A stretch of 46,906 bases of DNA from an uncultured Rubripirellula sp. GTDB lineage: Bacteria > Planctomycetota > Planctomycetia > Pirellulales > Pirellulaceae. The DNA lies in the NCBI GenBank assembly GCA_938075415.1, contig CALJHC010000038.1:1-46906 (forward strand), read 5' to 3'. Shown one piece after another: positions 18,649 through 26,455 of this stretch. Every line of letters begins with the position of its first letter. Within the stretch, counting starts at the first letter, position 1. Under the pieces are notes generated by a model. That model saw only the letters and a program-made list of their open reading frames with translations. It ran no database searches and was not told the origin of the DNA. The position numbers were made by a program, and so were the translations under genes.

Positions 18649-18966
18649 ATGGCAAGGGAATGGGAACCCGGAGATTGGGTTGTTTATAAAAAGTCCAAGC
18701 GAAGCAGTTCGCCCGGGCCTCGTGCGAAGCGGGTAGTTGGGAGTCACAAAGGTGAGTCCTACACCTACGTCGTCGATAAATTTTGGGTCGTTGAAAGCGT
18801 TCTGCCCGATGGTCAGCTATTGTTGCGAACGGCAAAGGGGAAGGCCAATGTTGTGGTAGCAACGGATTGGAATCTTAGGCATGCGTCGCTCCTGCAGCGT
18901 ATTCTTTGGCGAAGCCGTTTCCAGGCGGCTCAAGCAAGATGCAAGGAGGTTTTGCTGGGTGAGTGA
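18649..18966 (+). CDS. Small hypothetical protein
   Basis: A 105-residue basic protein I do not recognise by family. It has a strong ribosome-binding site (GGAG nine bases before the ATG), starts MAREWEPGDWVVYKKSKRSS, is rich in Lys, Arg and Trp, and shows alternating hydrophobic residues (TYVVDKFWVVESVLPDGQLLL and the following TAKGKANVVVATDWNL) that suggest a small beta-barrel such as an SH3- or OB-like fold. A helical C-terminus follows. GDWVVY near the start resembles the opening of small nucleic-acid or ribosome-binding barrels, but that is only an impression. It is cytoplasmic, with no signal peptide. No operon partner is close. Confidence 0.7.
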   Translation: MAREWEPGDWVVYKKSKRSSSPGPRAKRVVGSHKGESYTYVVDKFWVVESVLPDGQLLLRTAKGKANVVVATDWNLRHASLLQRILWRSRFQAAQARCKEVLLGE

Positions 18967-19061
18967 TTCATCCAACAAAGAACGTTGCCCATTTTTCGTG
19001 CTCTTAGTTCTTGCGTCAGAATTCAGGCTTGCTGATCCGCCAAGAGCGGGTAACTGCGAGT

Positions 19062-19092
19062 GCGGGGGTTAAAACGCCCCGCTTGTGATTTT
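19062..19092 (+). terminator. Possible intrinsic terminator after the small gene
   Basis: GCGGGG (19062-19067) can pair with CCCCGC (19077-19082) around a nine-base loop, followed by ttgtgatttt. The T-run is interrupted, so termination is only plausible. Confidence 0.35.
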
Positions 19093-19140
19093 GCCGGTTT
19101 GTGGTGAAGACGAAATGTAGATCTGATTTCCGCTTACCCA

Positions 19141-19226
19141 GCCTCTCGCATCAGGCCTCTCGCATCAAGCCTCTCGTAATAAGCCTCTCGCATCAAGCCT
19201 CTCGCATCTGCCTTTCGCATCAGGCC
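19141..19226. repeat. 14-bp tandem repeat, six copies
   Basis: The unit gcctctcgcatcaa is repeated from 19141, 19155, 19169, 19183, 19197 and 19210, ending with a partial gcc. Copy 3 reads gcctctcgtaataa, copy 5 is one base short, and copy 6 has ttt for tct. It is non-coding and unrelated in sequence to a CRISPR repeat, having no spacers. Confidence 0.88.
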
Positions 19227-19339
19227 ACGGGTGGCCCCGTCTGCCTTTGAAGCCGGTAACGATCACGTTAAGTCAACCGAACGTTAGATTGGCGCTGACC
19301 GCTTCGGTTCCCTGCTGGAAGTAAAGGGGCAACGGCACG

Positions 19340-19390
19340 TATTTGGCAGGTAACCCTATTTGGCAGGTAAACCTATTTGGCAGGTAAATC
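19340..19390. repeat. 17-bp tandem repeat, three copies
   Basis: Units at 19340, 19357 and 19374 read tatttggcaggtaaccc, then the same with aacc and aatc endings. Only two positions vary. It lies between the 14-bp repeat and the small minus-strand gene ending at 19602. Confidence 0.88.
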
Positions 19391-19601
19391 GGGGGATGGG
19401 ATTTGTGGCCGTTGTCGCGTCACAATCAGGAAGTTTTGCGGCTCGTGTAGCTGGGCGTCGCTTTTCGTGTTGCCAGCTCTCACACAGACAACTCGGCGGC
19501 AACCAACGATTGCTAGTTTGGGTTACTTGACTGGTGCTATTTGACGGCGGATGTTCGGTCTGACTGAGGTGGCAATCGTGAGAGATTCAGGTATCGTCTC
19601 T

Positions 19602-19856
19602 CTAAATAAATTTTTTGAGTGCTTCGAGGACAAGCTCGGGGCTGTCTTGGCTTCTAAGGTGAGCGATTTGTTTAGCGGGCAAACCTGCTTTTTCAAGATG
19701 GCTTTCCAGCCGTTTCCAAACCGTTTCTCTTTTTTTGCCTTCGCTCAGGTAGAGTTCCGTGACCGCCTCCTGTGCCTTTTGGATACCAATGGCATCGCGA
19801 TTCTGGTAGTAATTCTTGATGATCTTTTCTTGATATCTGCTGTGTTCCGGGGGCAT
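19602..19856 (-). CDS. Small conserved planctomycete protein of unknown function
   Basis: An 84-residue soluble, mainly helical and charged protein starting MPPEHSRYQEKIIKNYYQNR, with LYLSEGKKRETVWKRLE in the middle and a second helical pair (GLPAKQIAHLRSQDSPELV) at the C-terminus. I recall proteins of this form as widespread in planctomycetes, always without an assigned function; that is memory, not a search. No catalytic motif or membrane segment is visible. The ATG at 19856 was preferred to an upstream in-frame start at 19910 because the extra residues look non-conserved. It diverges from aroH, whose start lies about 190 bases away, so the two may share a regulatory region. Confidence 0.72.
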   Translation of the reverse strand: MPPEHSRYQEKIIKNYYQNRDAIGIQKAQEAVTELYLSEGKKRETVWKRLESHLEKAGLPAKQIAHLRSQDSPELVLEALKKFI

Positions 19857-20045
19857 GGGGGGAAGACCTTGGTGATGCGGGGATTGTCTGGTTCTGGTTA
19901 AAGGTAACAATTTTTGGGCTGCGGCATTGACGGCGGAGCACAGAAATTGCGATTACCCGATTATCGTCATCTTGGTCGATCATCTATAGTGTGAGCGTCT
20001 GATTTTTGCGGGCGGTTGCCGCCAACTATTTTTCACAGGGTTTCC

Positions 20046-20486
20046 ATGAGTGAGTGTCGTCCTATCGTTTGCCGCGGTGTTCGTGGTGCAACCACCGTTG
20101 TTTCCGATGATCGGGATGAGATTTTGACCGCGACGCGGCAAATGCTCGCGTTGATGATCAGAAGAAATGACATGGAGTCGGAGGACGTTGCGAGCGTCAC
20201 CTTCACGGTCACGCATGACCTGACCTCTGAGTTCCCCGCTTTGGCTGCAAGACAGCTTGGGTGGTTGGAAGTCCCTCTCTTGTGCGCCTATGAAATTTCC
20301 GTTGCCAGGTCGTTGCCTCGATGTATTCGGATTCTGGTTCATTGGAATACCACCAAGAAACAAGATGAGGTGCACCACGTTTATCTGCATGACGCCAAGA
20401 AATTACGCCCCGATCTAAGCCAGCTTCCACCGGTTGACTTTGAGGAATTGGAGCAATGGATTCGTGCGAATATGAGTGAGGGGTAG
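20046..20486 (+). CDS. aroH: Chorismate mutase, AroH type
   Basis: A 146-residue monofunctional chorismate mutase of the AroH (pseudo-alpha/beta barrel, trimeric) class, converting chorismate to prephenate for phenylalanine and tyrosine synthesis. CRGVRGATTVV at residues 9-19 contains the equivalent of Bacillus subtilis Arg7 (Arg13 here). VPLLCAYEI supplies Cys80 and Glu83, LPRCIRIL supplies Arg95, and HHVYL supplies Tyr113, matching the known active-site set Cys75, Glu78, Arg90 and Tyr108. The site is therefore complete. Length fits the family (about 120-130) with a modest C-terminal tail. The ATG at 20046 is preferred to the earlier one at 20016. It is followed after three bases by a gene of unknown function, very likely in the same transcript. 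Confidence 0.95.
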   Translation: MSECRPIVCRGVRGATTVVSDDRDEILTATRQMLALMIRRNDMESEDVASVTFTVTHDLTSEFPALAARQLGWLEVPLLCAYEISVARSLPRCIRILVHWNTTKKQDEVHHVYLHDAKKLRPDLSQLPPVDFEELEQWIRANMSEG

Positions 20487-20489
20487 ATC

Positions 20490-21386
20490 GTGGTCGATCG
20501 CACGTCCTTTCAATGGGTTGGCAATGTCGAGTTGAGCGCTGCGCAGGCGATTTTTTCAATCGCTACTGGTCAACGATGTGTCGATCCAGGTTTGGAGTCG
20601 TCACTCAAGCATTCGATTAGCTCAATCAACCTACGGCTAAATAACGAGTCGATCGATCTTCCTGTTTTCTGGAATCGCCTCCGTGATGAAGTTGTTGCCG
20701 GAAACACATTGCCGCCAGCCGCCATTGATGCATTGCGAGCTGGGGGTTGCTCGGAATTGCACTTGGAGTCGTTGGGTAAGTCAGTGCAAGGTTTGCTGGG
20801 TGATGCCCGACACGATTTCCTTGGTCTTTTTCCGAAACTGGCTGAACAACTGTCGTTGCGGATTGGCCCGATCCGAGATCGATGGGATACGTGCGGTAGA
20901 GGCTTACTGCGTTGGATTGGGATTGAGATATGGGAGCAACCACCTGATGATTGGTGGATTTCAACAACCATTGTGAATACGGCGCAGCCGGTGCGCGGTG
21001 GCGACGGCGGAACTGATTCCAAATCAGGCAAGATTTGGATTGAGGCGGTTTTGACTGATATTGATCCGGAAATACCAGAGGTTCTTCGTTTGACGTGGCT
21101 GATCACAAGTTTAGCAATGGAGCGATACCTAGCACGCGGTTTGGCAGACCAATCCACCGCCAGACTTTGGAGATTTGCCTCGGTACCGCTCGTGCTCGCT
21201 GCGGGGGTTGAGTTGGATTTGATCCGGTCCCCGGAATTGCCAATTCAGAAGGCTCTGGAATTATGGCGCGTCTCTGAACTGTGCGGTCCAGATACGCTGG
21301 GGCAATGGTGGCAGACCAGTTGTGGCCAGCGTCAGCCTTGGCCGCTGAGAATGCAAGATTTAAATCGACTGATCATTGCAAGTTAG
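20490..21386 (+). CDS. Hypothetical protein downstream of aroH
   Basis: A 298-residue soluble protein with no signal peptide, starting at a GTG three bases after the aroH stop, so the two genes are almost certainly co-transcribed and probably translationally coupled. I do not recognise the family. Visible features are an N-terminal helical region (residues about 12-60), a central stretch rich in Arg, Trp and Gly (IRDRWDTCGRGLLRWIGIEI), a Trp-rich segment PPDDWWISTTIV, and LTWLITSLAMERYLARGLADQ near residue 210. That last piece followed by LPLVLAAGVELDLIRS-like sequence recalls proteins with a helical bundle, but no catalytic motif stands out. A role linked to aromatic amino-acid synthesis is only implied by position. 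Confidence 0.8.
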   Translation: MVDRTSFQWVGNVELSAAQAIFSIATGQRCVDPGLESSLKHSISSINLRLNNESIDLPVFWNRLRDEVVAGNTLPPAAIDALRAGGCSELHLESLGKSVQGLLGDARHDFLGLFPKLAEQLSLRIGPIRDRWDTCGRGLLRWIGIEIWEQPPDDWWISTTIVNTAQPVRGGDGGTDSKSGKIWIEAVLTDIDPEIPEVLRLTWLITSLAMERYLARGLADQSTARLWRFASVPLVLAAGVELDLIRSPELPIQKALELWRVSELCGPDTLGQWWQTSCGQRQPWPLRMQDLNRLIIAS

Positions 21387-21506
21387 CCTGTTGGTTTTAT
21401 TGGATAGTCGTGGTGCGAATTGAAACCGCATCTGAATTTCCAGCCAACCAATGGGTGAATGCTCCCACGGGGCGCATGGTGATTGGGTTGGTCCTTTCTC
21501 TCGGTC

Positions 21507-22196
21507 TCATCGGTAATCGATTTGCATGGATTCACAGAGGAACCGAAGCCAGGGTTTAGCTGAGTGGATTGCCGTGACCAGGAAGTCGGTTGGATCCGTT
21601 TCAACGAGCCGAGGTTCGTCAATTGGAAGCAGTAAGATGAAATCAGTTCGTTTTAGGTCGTCGATGAGGGGATGATCTTTTGGGAAATCTCGCGGGCCCC
21701 TCTTGAGTGTTTCGCCACTAATGGTGAAAGGAAACTCTTTGCCGACGCTTTTTCGTGTCCTCTTCCACAACGCTGGTTTCGAGTCGATTCGTTGGCGAAT
21801 TGCTCCAAGAGACGCGCGATCCGGTTTCCAGCTGCCGCAACCAAGAAAACAGTTTCTCGGTTCAATGTGTAAATAGACACCTGGTGCGTGAAGATCTGTC
21901 GATGATTGATGACGTATTGAGATCCCAAGATTGGTTTTGAAAGGGGTTTTATCTTTGCCAAACCGTGTGTCGCGATAGATTCGCATGATTGATCCACCGA
22001 ACCGTTTGGGAACGACGACGAGATCGGGTGCTCGCTTGCCGAGTGGTTTGACGAGACGCGAGCACAATTCGACTGCTGGGTTGAGGACCACTTCGTTATA
22101 CCGCTCTTTTTGATTCACAAACCAATCCCTTCGATTATTGGCACGCAATTCCTCAAGGAAGTCAAAGCATTCGTAAGTGATTGGTGAATGGGGCAT
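21507..22196 (-). CDS. DUF2461 (TIGR02453) family protein
   Basis: A 229-residue soluble protein of the DUF2461 family, whose function I do not know. The family landmarks are FDFLEELRANNRRDWFVNQKE near residues 10-31, SIMRIYRDTRFGKDKTPFKTN at about 70-90, PGVYLHIEPRNCFLGCGSWKPD in the middle, and PFTISGETLKRGPRDFPKDHP. The charged RDTRFGKDKTPFKTN block is highly typical. The start was placed at the ATG at 22196 because the upstream in-frame residues (to 22283) are not family-like. It stands alone between the aroH pair and nadE; both neighbours are on the opposite strand. Confidence 0.88.
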   Translation of the reverse strand: MPHSPITYECFDFLEELRANNRRDWFVNQKERYNEVVLNPAVELCSRLVKPLGKRAPDLVVVPKRFGGSIMRIYRDTRFGKDKTPFKTNLGISIRHQSSTDLHAPGVYLHIEPRNCFLGCGSWKPDRASLGAIRQRIDSKPALWKRTRKSVGKEFPFTISGETLKRGPRDFPKDHPLIDDLKRTDFILLLPIDEPRLVETDPTDFLVTAIHSAKPWLRFLCESMQIDYR

Positions 22197-23026
22197 GTTT
22201 GGCTTGGGTTCTTTAGATTGAAGGAGTGTTCGTGGGATTGGACTGTTTGTCTTTGCGGTAAGGTCGTGGGATCTTCCCAGCATTTTTTGTCACGATACTT
22301 GCTTTGACGGAGCGGCGTGATCTAAGCATGCTTACGACTCTTTTGGGCGACCGCGGTTTGGCTAGGTTTTGGCACCTTTGATTGAATCGGCTGGCGGTCA
22401 AGTATCAAGGTATCCGTTCCTCACTGAATACATTTTTTGAGCAGCGGTTGTTTTTCGTGGGGACACGCCGTCATTGAAAATGGAGACGCCAACGAGGAGA
22501 ACAGAAATTTTGTTGGTGGGATGAGATTAAGGATTTAGCGAGTTCGTCGCTGGCGCTGGATCGATTCGTCGTGCTTCATTCGGACGTTTTATTCATTCTG
22601 TTTTCACGCTAACGTCAATCCATTGGAACGCTCTCGATCCGTCCGGTGTCCTATCGCACGCCTGGGTTTCGTGGTCATCGTTTCATGGTCATGGTTCCAT
22701 CACGGGGCTTTCAAGGTTATGAGGCGGGGACCCCAATTAAAGGGGAAAACGCAAAGTTGCTTTCTTTGTTGCATTATGTGGATTGGGCGAGTCCAGGGAA
22801 GAAATGATAATCGGGTGGCGCGGTTTAAAGGGATTTCGCGTGTCCTGTTGGATTTTTGGATGATCTTGGAGAAGAAACGCGGACCTCGGTGGTTTGAGTT
22901 GGTGGATAATGATGGTAGTTTCAGACATGATCATCAAATTGACTCGTCGCAACTTGGCACGCCAGACGTGCATGCGATTGTTGTTTTTCTATTTGATTGA
23001 TGACGATAACCACCTGAGAGGTTGTT
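22197..23026. other. Intergenic region upstream of nadE
   Basis: About 830 bases with no supported gene. An imperfect 14-bp duplication (ttcgtggtcatcgt then ttcatggtcatggt) lies at 22668-22695. Open frames here lack family-like sequence. Confidence 0.4.
23016..23021 (+). promoter_or_regulatory. Ribosome-binding site deciding TTG start of nadE
   Basis: GAGAGG ends five bases before the TTG at 23027. An in-frame stop at 23015-23017 excludes any start further upstream, so the TTG with this site is the only upstream choice that keeps the conserved N-terminus. Confidence 0.75.
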
Positions 23027-25015
23027 TTGTTTCCCCACGGTTTCCTACGCATTCGCGCAGCGTCGCCGCAGACCGCCATCGCGAACCCAACAGCTAACGT
23101 CAAAGCGATTTTGGGGTTACTGGAGGAGACTGATGCGCATGTCCTGTTGTTGCCTGAATTGGCGTTAACTGGATACACCTGTGGTGATTTATTCTTGACC
23201 GACTCCCTTCTGCAGTCGGCGGAAGTTGCGCTGCTAGAGATTCGTGACGCGACGAAGGACAGTGGCAATGTTTTGGTTATCGGGACACCACTGAGAGTCG
23301 CCGATTCTTTGATGAATGTCGCGGCGGTGATTTCATCCGGTCGGATTCAAGGTTTTGTTCCCAAGAGTTACCTACCCACTTATCACGAGTTTTACGAATC
23401 TCGACATTTTCGGGCCGCGAGTGAGACGGACCCATCGACTGTCGAAATGGGCGGCGAGATTGTTCCGTTTGGTTGCGACCTGCTTTTTAATTGGGGGCAG
23501 GCTACTTTTGGTATTGAGATCTGCGAGGACTTGTGGGGTCCTATTCCACCCAGCAGTCATGCGGCACTCGCTGGAGCCAATGTGCTTCTGAATTTGTCGG
23601 CAAGTAACGAGACCATTGGCAAAGCCGATTGGCGGAAAGATTTGGTGCGCAGCCAGTCGGGTCGTTGCATCGCAGCCTACGCTTATGCCTCTGCGGGATC
23701 AGGTGAGTCGACTTCGGATGTGGTCTTTGGTGGTCATCTCTTGATTGCAGAGAATGGAAGTTTGATTGGTGAATCGCGGCGAATTGGGGATGGTCAGTCA
23801 CCGATGTTTGTCGAGGCGACTGATTTGACCTGCGATATTGATCTTGATCGACTTTCGAGAGATCGTCGAGCCATCGGAACATTTGATGACGCGAGGCAAC
23901 CGTGGCACACTGAATTTCGACGAGTCGACATTGCACCCCAGCAGAAACGCCAGATGAACTTAGTTTCACTGTACCGAGAAATTGATCCTCATCCCTTTGT
24001 TCCCAAATCCAAGGATGAATTGGATCGGCGATGCTCGGAAATACTTGGCATACAAGTGGCGGGCTTAGTCAAGCGAGTGTCGAGACTTGACGATTCGGTC
24101 ACCCTTTCCATTGGTGTCTCGGGTGGGTTGGATAGCACCTTGGCGCTTTTGGTTGCCGTTGATGCCTGTGATGCGATGGGGAGATCACGTGATCAGATAC
24201 GAGCGATTATGATGCCGGGTTTCGGAACGACTAGCGAAACGTTCAGAAATGGGGAGAAACTGATTTCTGAACTTGGTGTTAGCCGCGAGTGCATCGACAT
24301 TCGCTCACAGTGTGTGGAAACCTTTCGATCCATGGGGCATCAACCATTTGGCATTCCACTGGGTGAGGCCACTGACCTCGATGAGTTGCAGCAAACGCTG
24401 AAGCAGTTACCCGACGATGCGGCTGATCTTGTGTTTGAAAATGTTCAGGCTCGGCTGCGTACAATGTTGTTGATGACGCGAGGTTTTGTGCTCGGTACCG
24501 GCGATATGAGTGAGCAAGCTTTGGGTTGGTCAACGTACAATGCTGATCACATGTCAATGTATAACGTTAATACCTCAGTGCCTAAATCGTTGGTGCGTTT
24601 TCTGGTCAGGCATGTCGCAGTCTCAAGGGTCAATCCATCTCTTTCTGACGTTTTGATACGGATTTCGGAAACACCGATTTCGCCAGAGTTATTACCGCCC
24701 ACGGTGGATGGGAAAATCAGGCAGAGTACGGAGAGTTCGGTGGGGCCGTATGAATTGCATGACTTCTTTCTTTTTCACTTCATTCGACACGGATTCACAC
24801 GGGAGAAAATTCTTTTTCTCGCCTCGCAGGCGAAGTTTGATACTGACTATTCGGAAGACTTCATCGCTGCAACTTTGGACCGGTTTTTCGCGAGATTTTT
24901 TCAGAACCAATTTAAGCGAAACTGCGTGCCCGATGGTCCAAAGGTTGGGTCGGTCAGTTTGTCACCTAGGGGCGATTGGCGCATGCCGAGTGACGCTGAT
25001 TCGGACGTATTTTAG
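23027..25015 (+). CDS. nadE: Glutamine-dependent NAD+ synthetase
   Basis: A 662-residue two-domain enzyme making NAD+ from deamido-NAD+, ATP and glutamine, the last step of NAD synthesis. Residues 1 to about 290 form a nitrilase-type glutaminase with the expected triad: Glu44 in LLPELALTGY, Lys112 in FVPKSYLPTYHEFYE, and Cys165 in GIEICEDLWGP. The synthetase domain starts near 340, with the ATP-binding loop VSGGLDST at 364-371, and continues with GTSETFRNGEKL and GTGDMSEQALGW. Length and layout match the long NadE class (as in Mycobacterium). It uses a TTG start supported by GAGAGG and an upstream in-frame stop. It converges with the PLP enzyme, with only 30 bases between stop codons. Confidence 0.96.
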   Translation: MFPHGFLRIRAASPQTAIANPTANVKAILGLLEETDAHVLLLPELALTGYTCGDLFLTDSLLQSAEVALLEIRDATKDSGNVLVIGTPLRVADSLMNVAAVISSGRIQGFVPKSYLPTYHEFYESRHFRAASETDPSTVEMGGEIVPFGCDLLFNWGQATFGIEICEDLWGPIPPSSHAALAGANVLLNLSASNETIGKADWRKDLVRSQSGRCIAAYAYASAGSGESTSDVVFGGHLLIAENGSLIGESRRIGDGQSPMFVEATDLTCDIDLDRLSRDRRAIGTFDDARQPWHTEFRRVDIAPQQKRQMNLVSLYREIDPHPFVPKSKDELDRRCSEILGIQVAGLVKRVSRLDDSVTLSIGVSGGLDSTLALLVAVDACDAMGRSRDQIRAIMMPGFGTTSETFRNGEKLISELGVSRECIDIRSQCVETFRSMGHQPFGIPLGEATDLDELQQTLKQLPDDAADLVFENVQARLRTMLLMTRGFVLGTGDMSEQALGWSTYNADHMSMYNVNTSVPKSLVRFLVRHVAVSRVNPSLSDVLIRISETPISPELLPPTVDGKIRQSTESSVGPYELHDFFLFHFIRHGFTREKILFLASQAKFDTDYSEDFIAATLDRFFARFFQNQFKRNCVPDGPKVGSVSLSPRGDWRMPSDADSDVF

Positions 25016-25045
25016 AGCAACGGCATCCAGTTCTTCCCAAGCCTT

Positions 25046-26032
25046 TCAATCGGAGGGGAGACGCCCTAGTTGGCATCGAGACATCTCGATGTTTCCGCCG
25101 GAGATCACCGCAACGACTGAGTCGCCTTGAAAGCGTTCGCGATGTCGTTTCAACGCCGCGAGGGTAACAGCGCCAGATGGTTCAGCAACCAGGCCCGCAG
25201 TTTCGGCAAGCAATCGGGTGGCTGATTGGATTTCATGTTCATCCACCAGAAGGATATCATCAACAAGGCGATGAATCACTGGAAAAGTTGTTAAGCCCAG
25301 AGCGGTTCGAAGACCGTCTGCAATCGAATCATATCGGGTGGGCATCAGACGTTTTCCCGCTTTCAGGCTTCGGTAGGCATCGTCAGCTAGGTTCGGCTCA
25401 CAACCATAGATTTTGACTTCAGGGCGTAAGGTTTTTACAGCAATGAGGACACCCGAAAGTAAACCGCCTCCTCCTACCGGAACAAAAATTGAATCCACTT
25501 GATCGACTTGTTCAATGATTTCTAGGCCCACGGTTCCTTGCCCTGCAATGACATTAGGGTCGTCATAAGCATGAATTAAAGTCGCCTTGGTTGATTGGAT
25601 CAGTCGTTCCGTTGCCTTCTCTCTTTCCTCACTGCTTGGCTCGCAGAGATGTGGTTCAATCCCCAGTTGGCGCACCGCGTTCAGCTTGCGAGGGGATGAA
25701 TTATGAGGCATGACGATTGCCGCTGGTATTGACCTTTGCATTGCCGCGCGCGCCAATGCCGCAGCGTGATTCCCAGAGGAATGCGCAATCACTCCGTTTC
25801 TCGCGAGGGTCTCAGGTAGGCAAAGAACTGCATTCGTTGCACCGCGGATTTTAAATGAGCCTTCATGCTGCAGTGACTCCGGTTTGAACCGCAGTGAAAC
25901 GCCCAGTTGTTGACTCAGACGGTCACACTCTATCAACGGGGTCCGATAAATGTGATCGGCGATGCGCTGCGACGCATCTTGAATGTCGGTCAGATTCGGA
26001 GGCTTTGCCGGTGAGTTTGCACTGTCTGTCAT
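25046..26032 (-). CDS. Threonine/serine dehydratase-like PLP enzyme
   Basis: A 328-residue fold-type II PLP enzyme. Lys61 in GSFKIRGA is the Schiff-base lysine, SSGNHAAALA (85-94) and the glycine loop VPVGGGGLLSG (184-194) bind the cofactor, and ISGGNIEMS lies near the end. There is no C-terminal ACT regulatory domain, so it resembles catabolic threonine dehydratase or serine racemase rather than feedback-controlled IlvA. It would deaminate L-threonine or L-serine, or racemise serine; sequence alone does not decide. It is cytoplasmic and diverges from the sulfatase starting at 26456. It converges closely with nadE, and no operon partner is seen. Confidence 0.92.
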   Translation of the reverse strand: MTDSANSPAKPPNLTDIQDASQRIADHIYRTPLIECDRLSQQLGVSLRFKPESLQHEGSFKIRGATNAVLCLPETLARNGVIAHSSGNHAAALARAAMQRSIPAAIVMPHNSSPRKLNAVRQLGIEPHLCEPSSEEREKATERLIQSTKATLIHAYDDPNVIAGQGTVGLEIIEQVDQVDSIFVPVGGGGLLSGVLIAVKTLRPEVKIYGCEPNLADDAYRSLKAGKRLMPTRYDSIADGLRTALGLTTFPVIHRLVDDILLVDEHEIQSATRLLAETAGLVAEPSGAVTLAALKRHRERFQGDSVVAVISGGNIEMSRCQLGRLPSD

Positions 26033-26455
26033 GATGCCAATTGACTTGAGCGTCAGGTTTTTCTTTTGATTTTTTGCCGTGCAGATGATTCTACAGAAAT
26101 CCCGCGTTCATTTCACTTGAGTGTTGTTTGGAGTGATTCGTACGAATCCCATTTGCTGCTGACTCTCAGCATCTCCAACGAGAGTGGAACCCAGGTCTGG
26201 CTGGTTTTTAACCAAGGTCTGGCTGGCTCTGGGCAAAGTGGCGAGATAAGTATTTGCCAGTGATCAAATCTTGGATTGAGTCAGTGTTTTTGTTGATGCG
26301 AGGGTTAGAGAGGTTGATTTTTGCATCGCTGGGATTGGAGACACCCGGTTATTTCTGGCTGGCAGCATTCCCGGCAAACATCTTGCGAGGGTTTACGTTA
26401 GAATTCGCCGCGAAGCTATTCAATCGAGATGACCCTGATTCCTTAGAGGACTGCC
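26033..26455. other. Divergent intergenic region
   Basis: About 420 bases that should hold promoters for the PLP enzyme (-) and the sulfatase (+). A 12-base element aggtctggctgg occurs twice, at 26193-26204 and 26215-26226. The plus-strand frame from 26254 to 26466 overlaps the sulfatase start and looks spurious. Confidence 0.4.

Larger units (their letters stand above)
18967..19601. other. Intergenic region rich in short tandem repeats
   Basis: More than 600 bases with no supported gene. It holds a possible terminator at 19062-19092, a six-copy 14-bp repeat at 19141-19226 and a three-copy 17-bp repeat at 19340-19390, all listed separately. Confidence 0.55.

Noticed and set aside
19141..19226. 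CRISPR array
   Set aside because: The units are directly adjacent, with no unique spacers, and no cas gene is in the window.
22623..23000. Plus-strand open frame of 125 codons upstream of nadE
   Set aside because: No ribosome-binding site, and the translation is Trp- and Arg-rich without conserved pattern.
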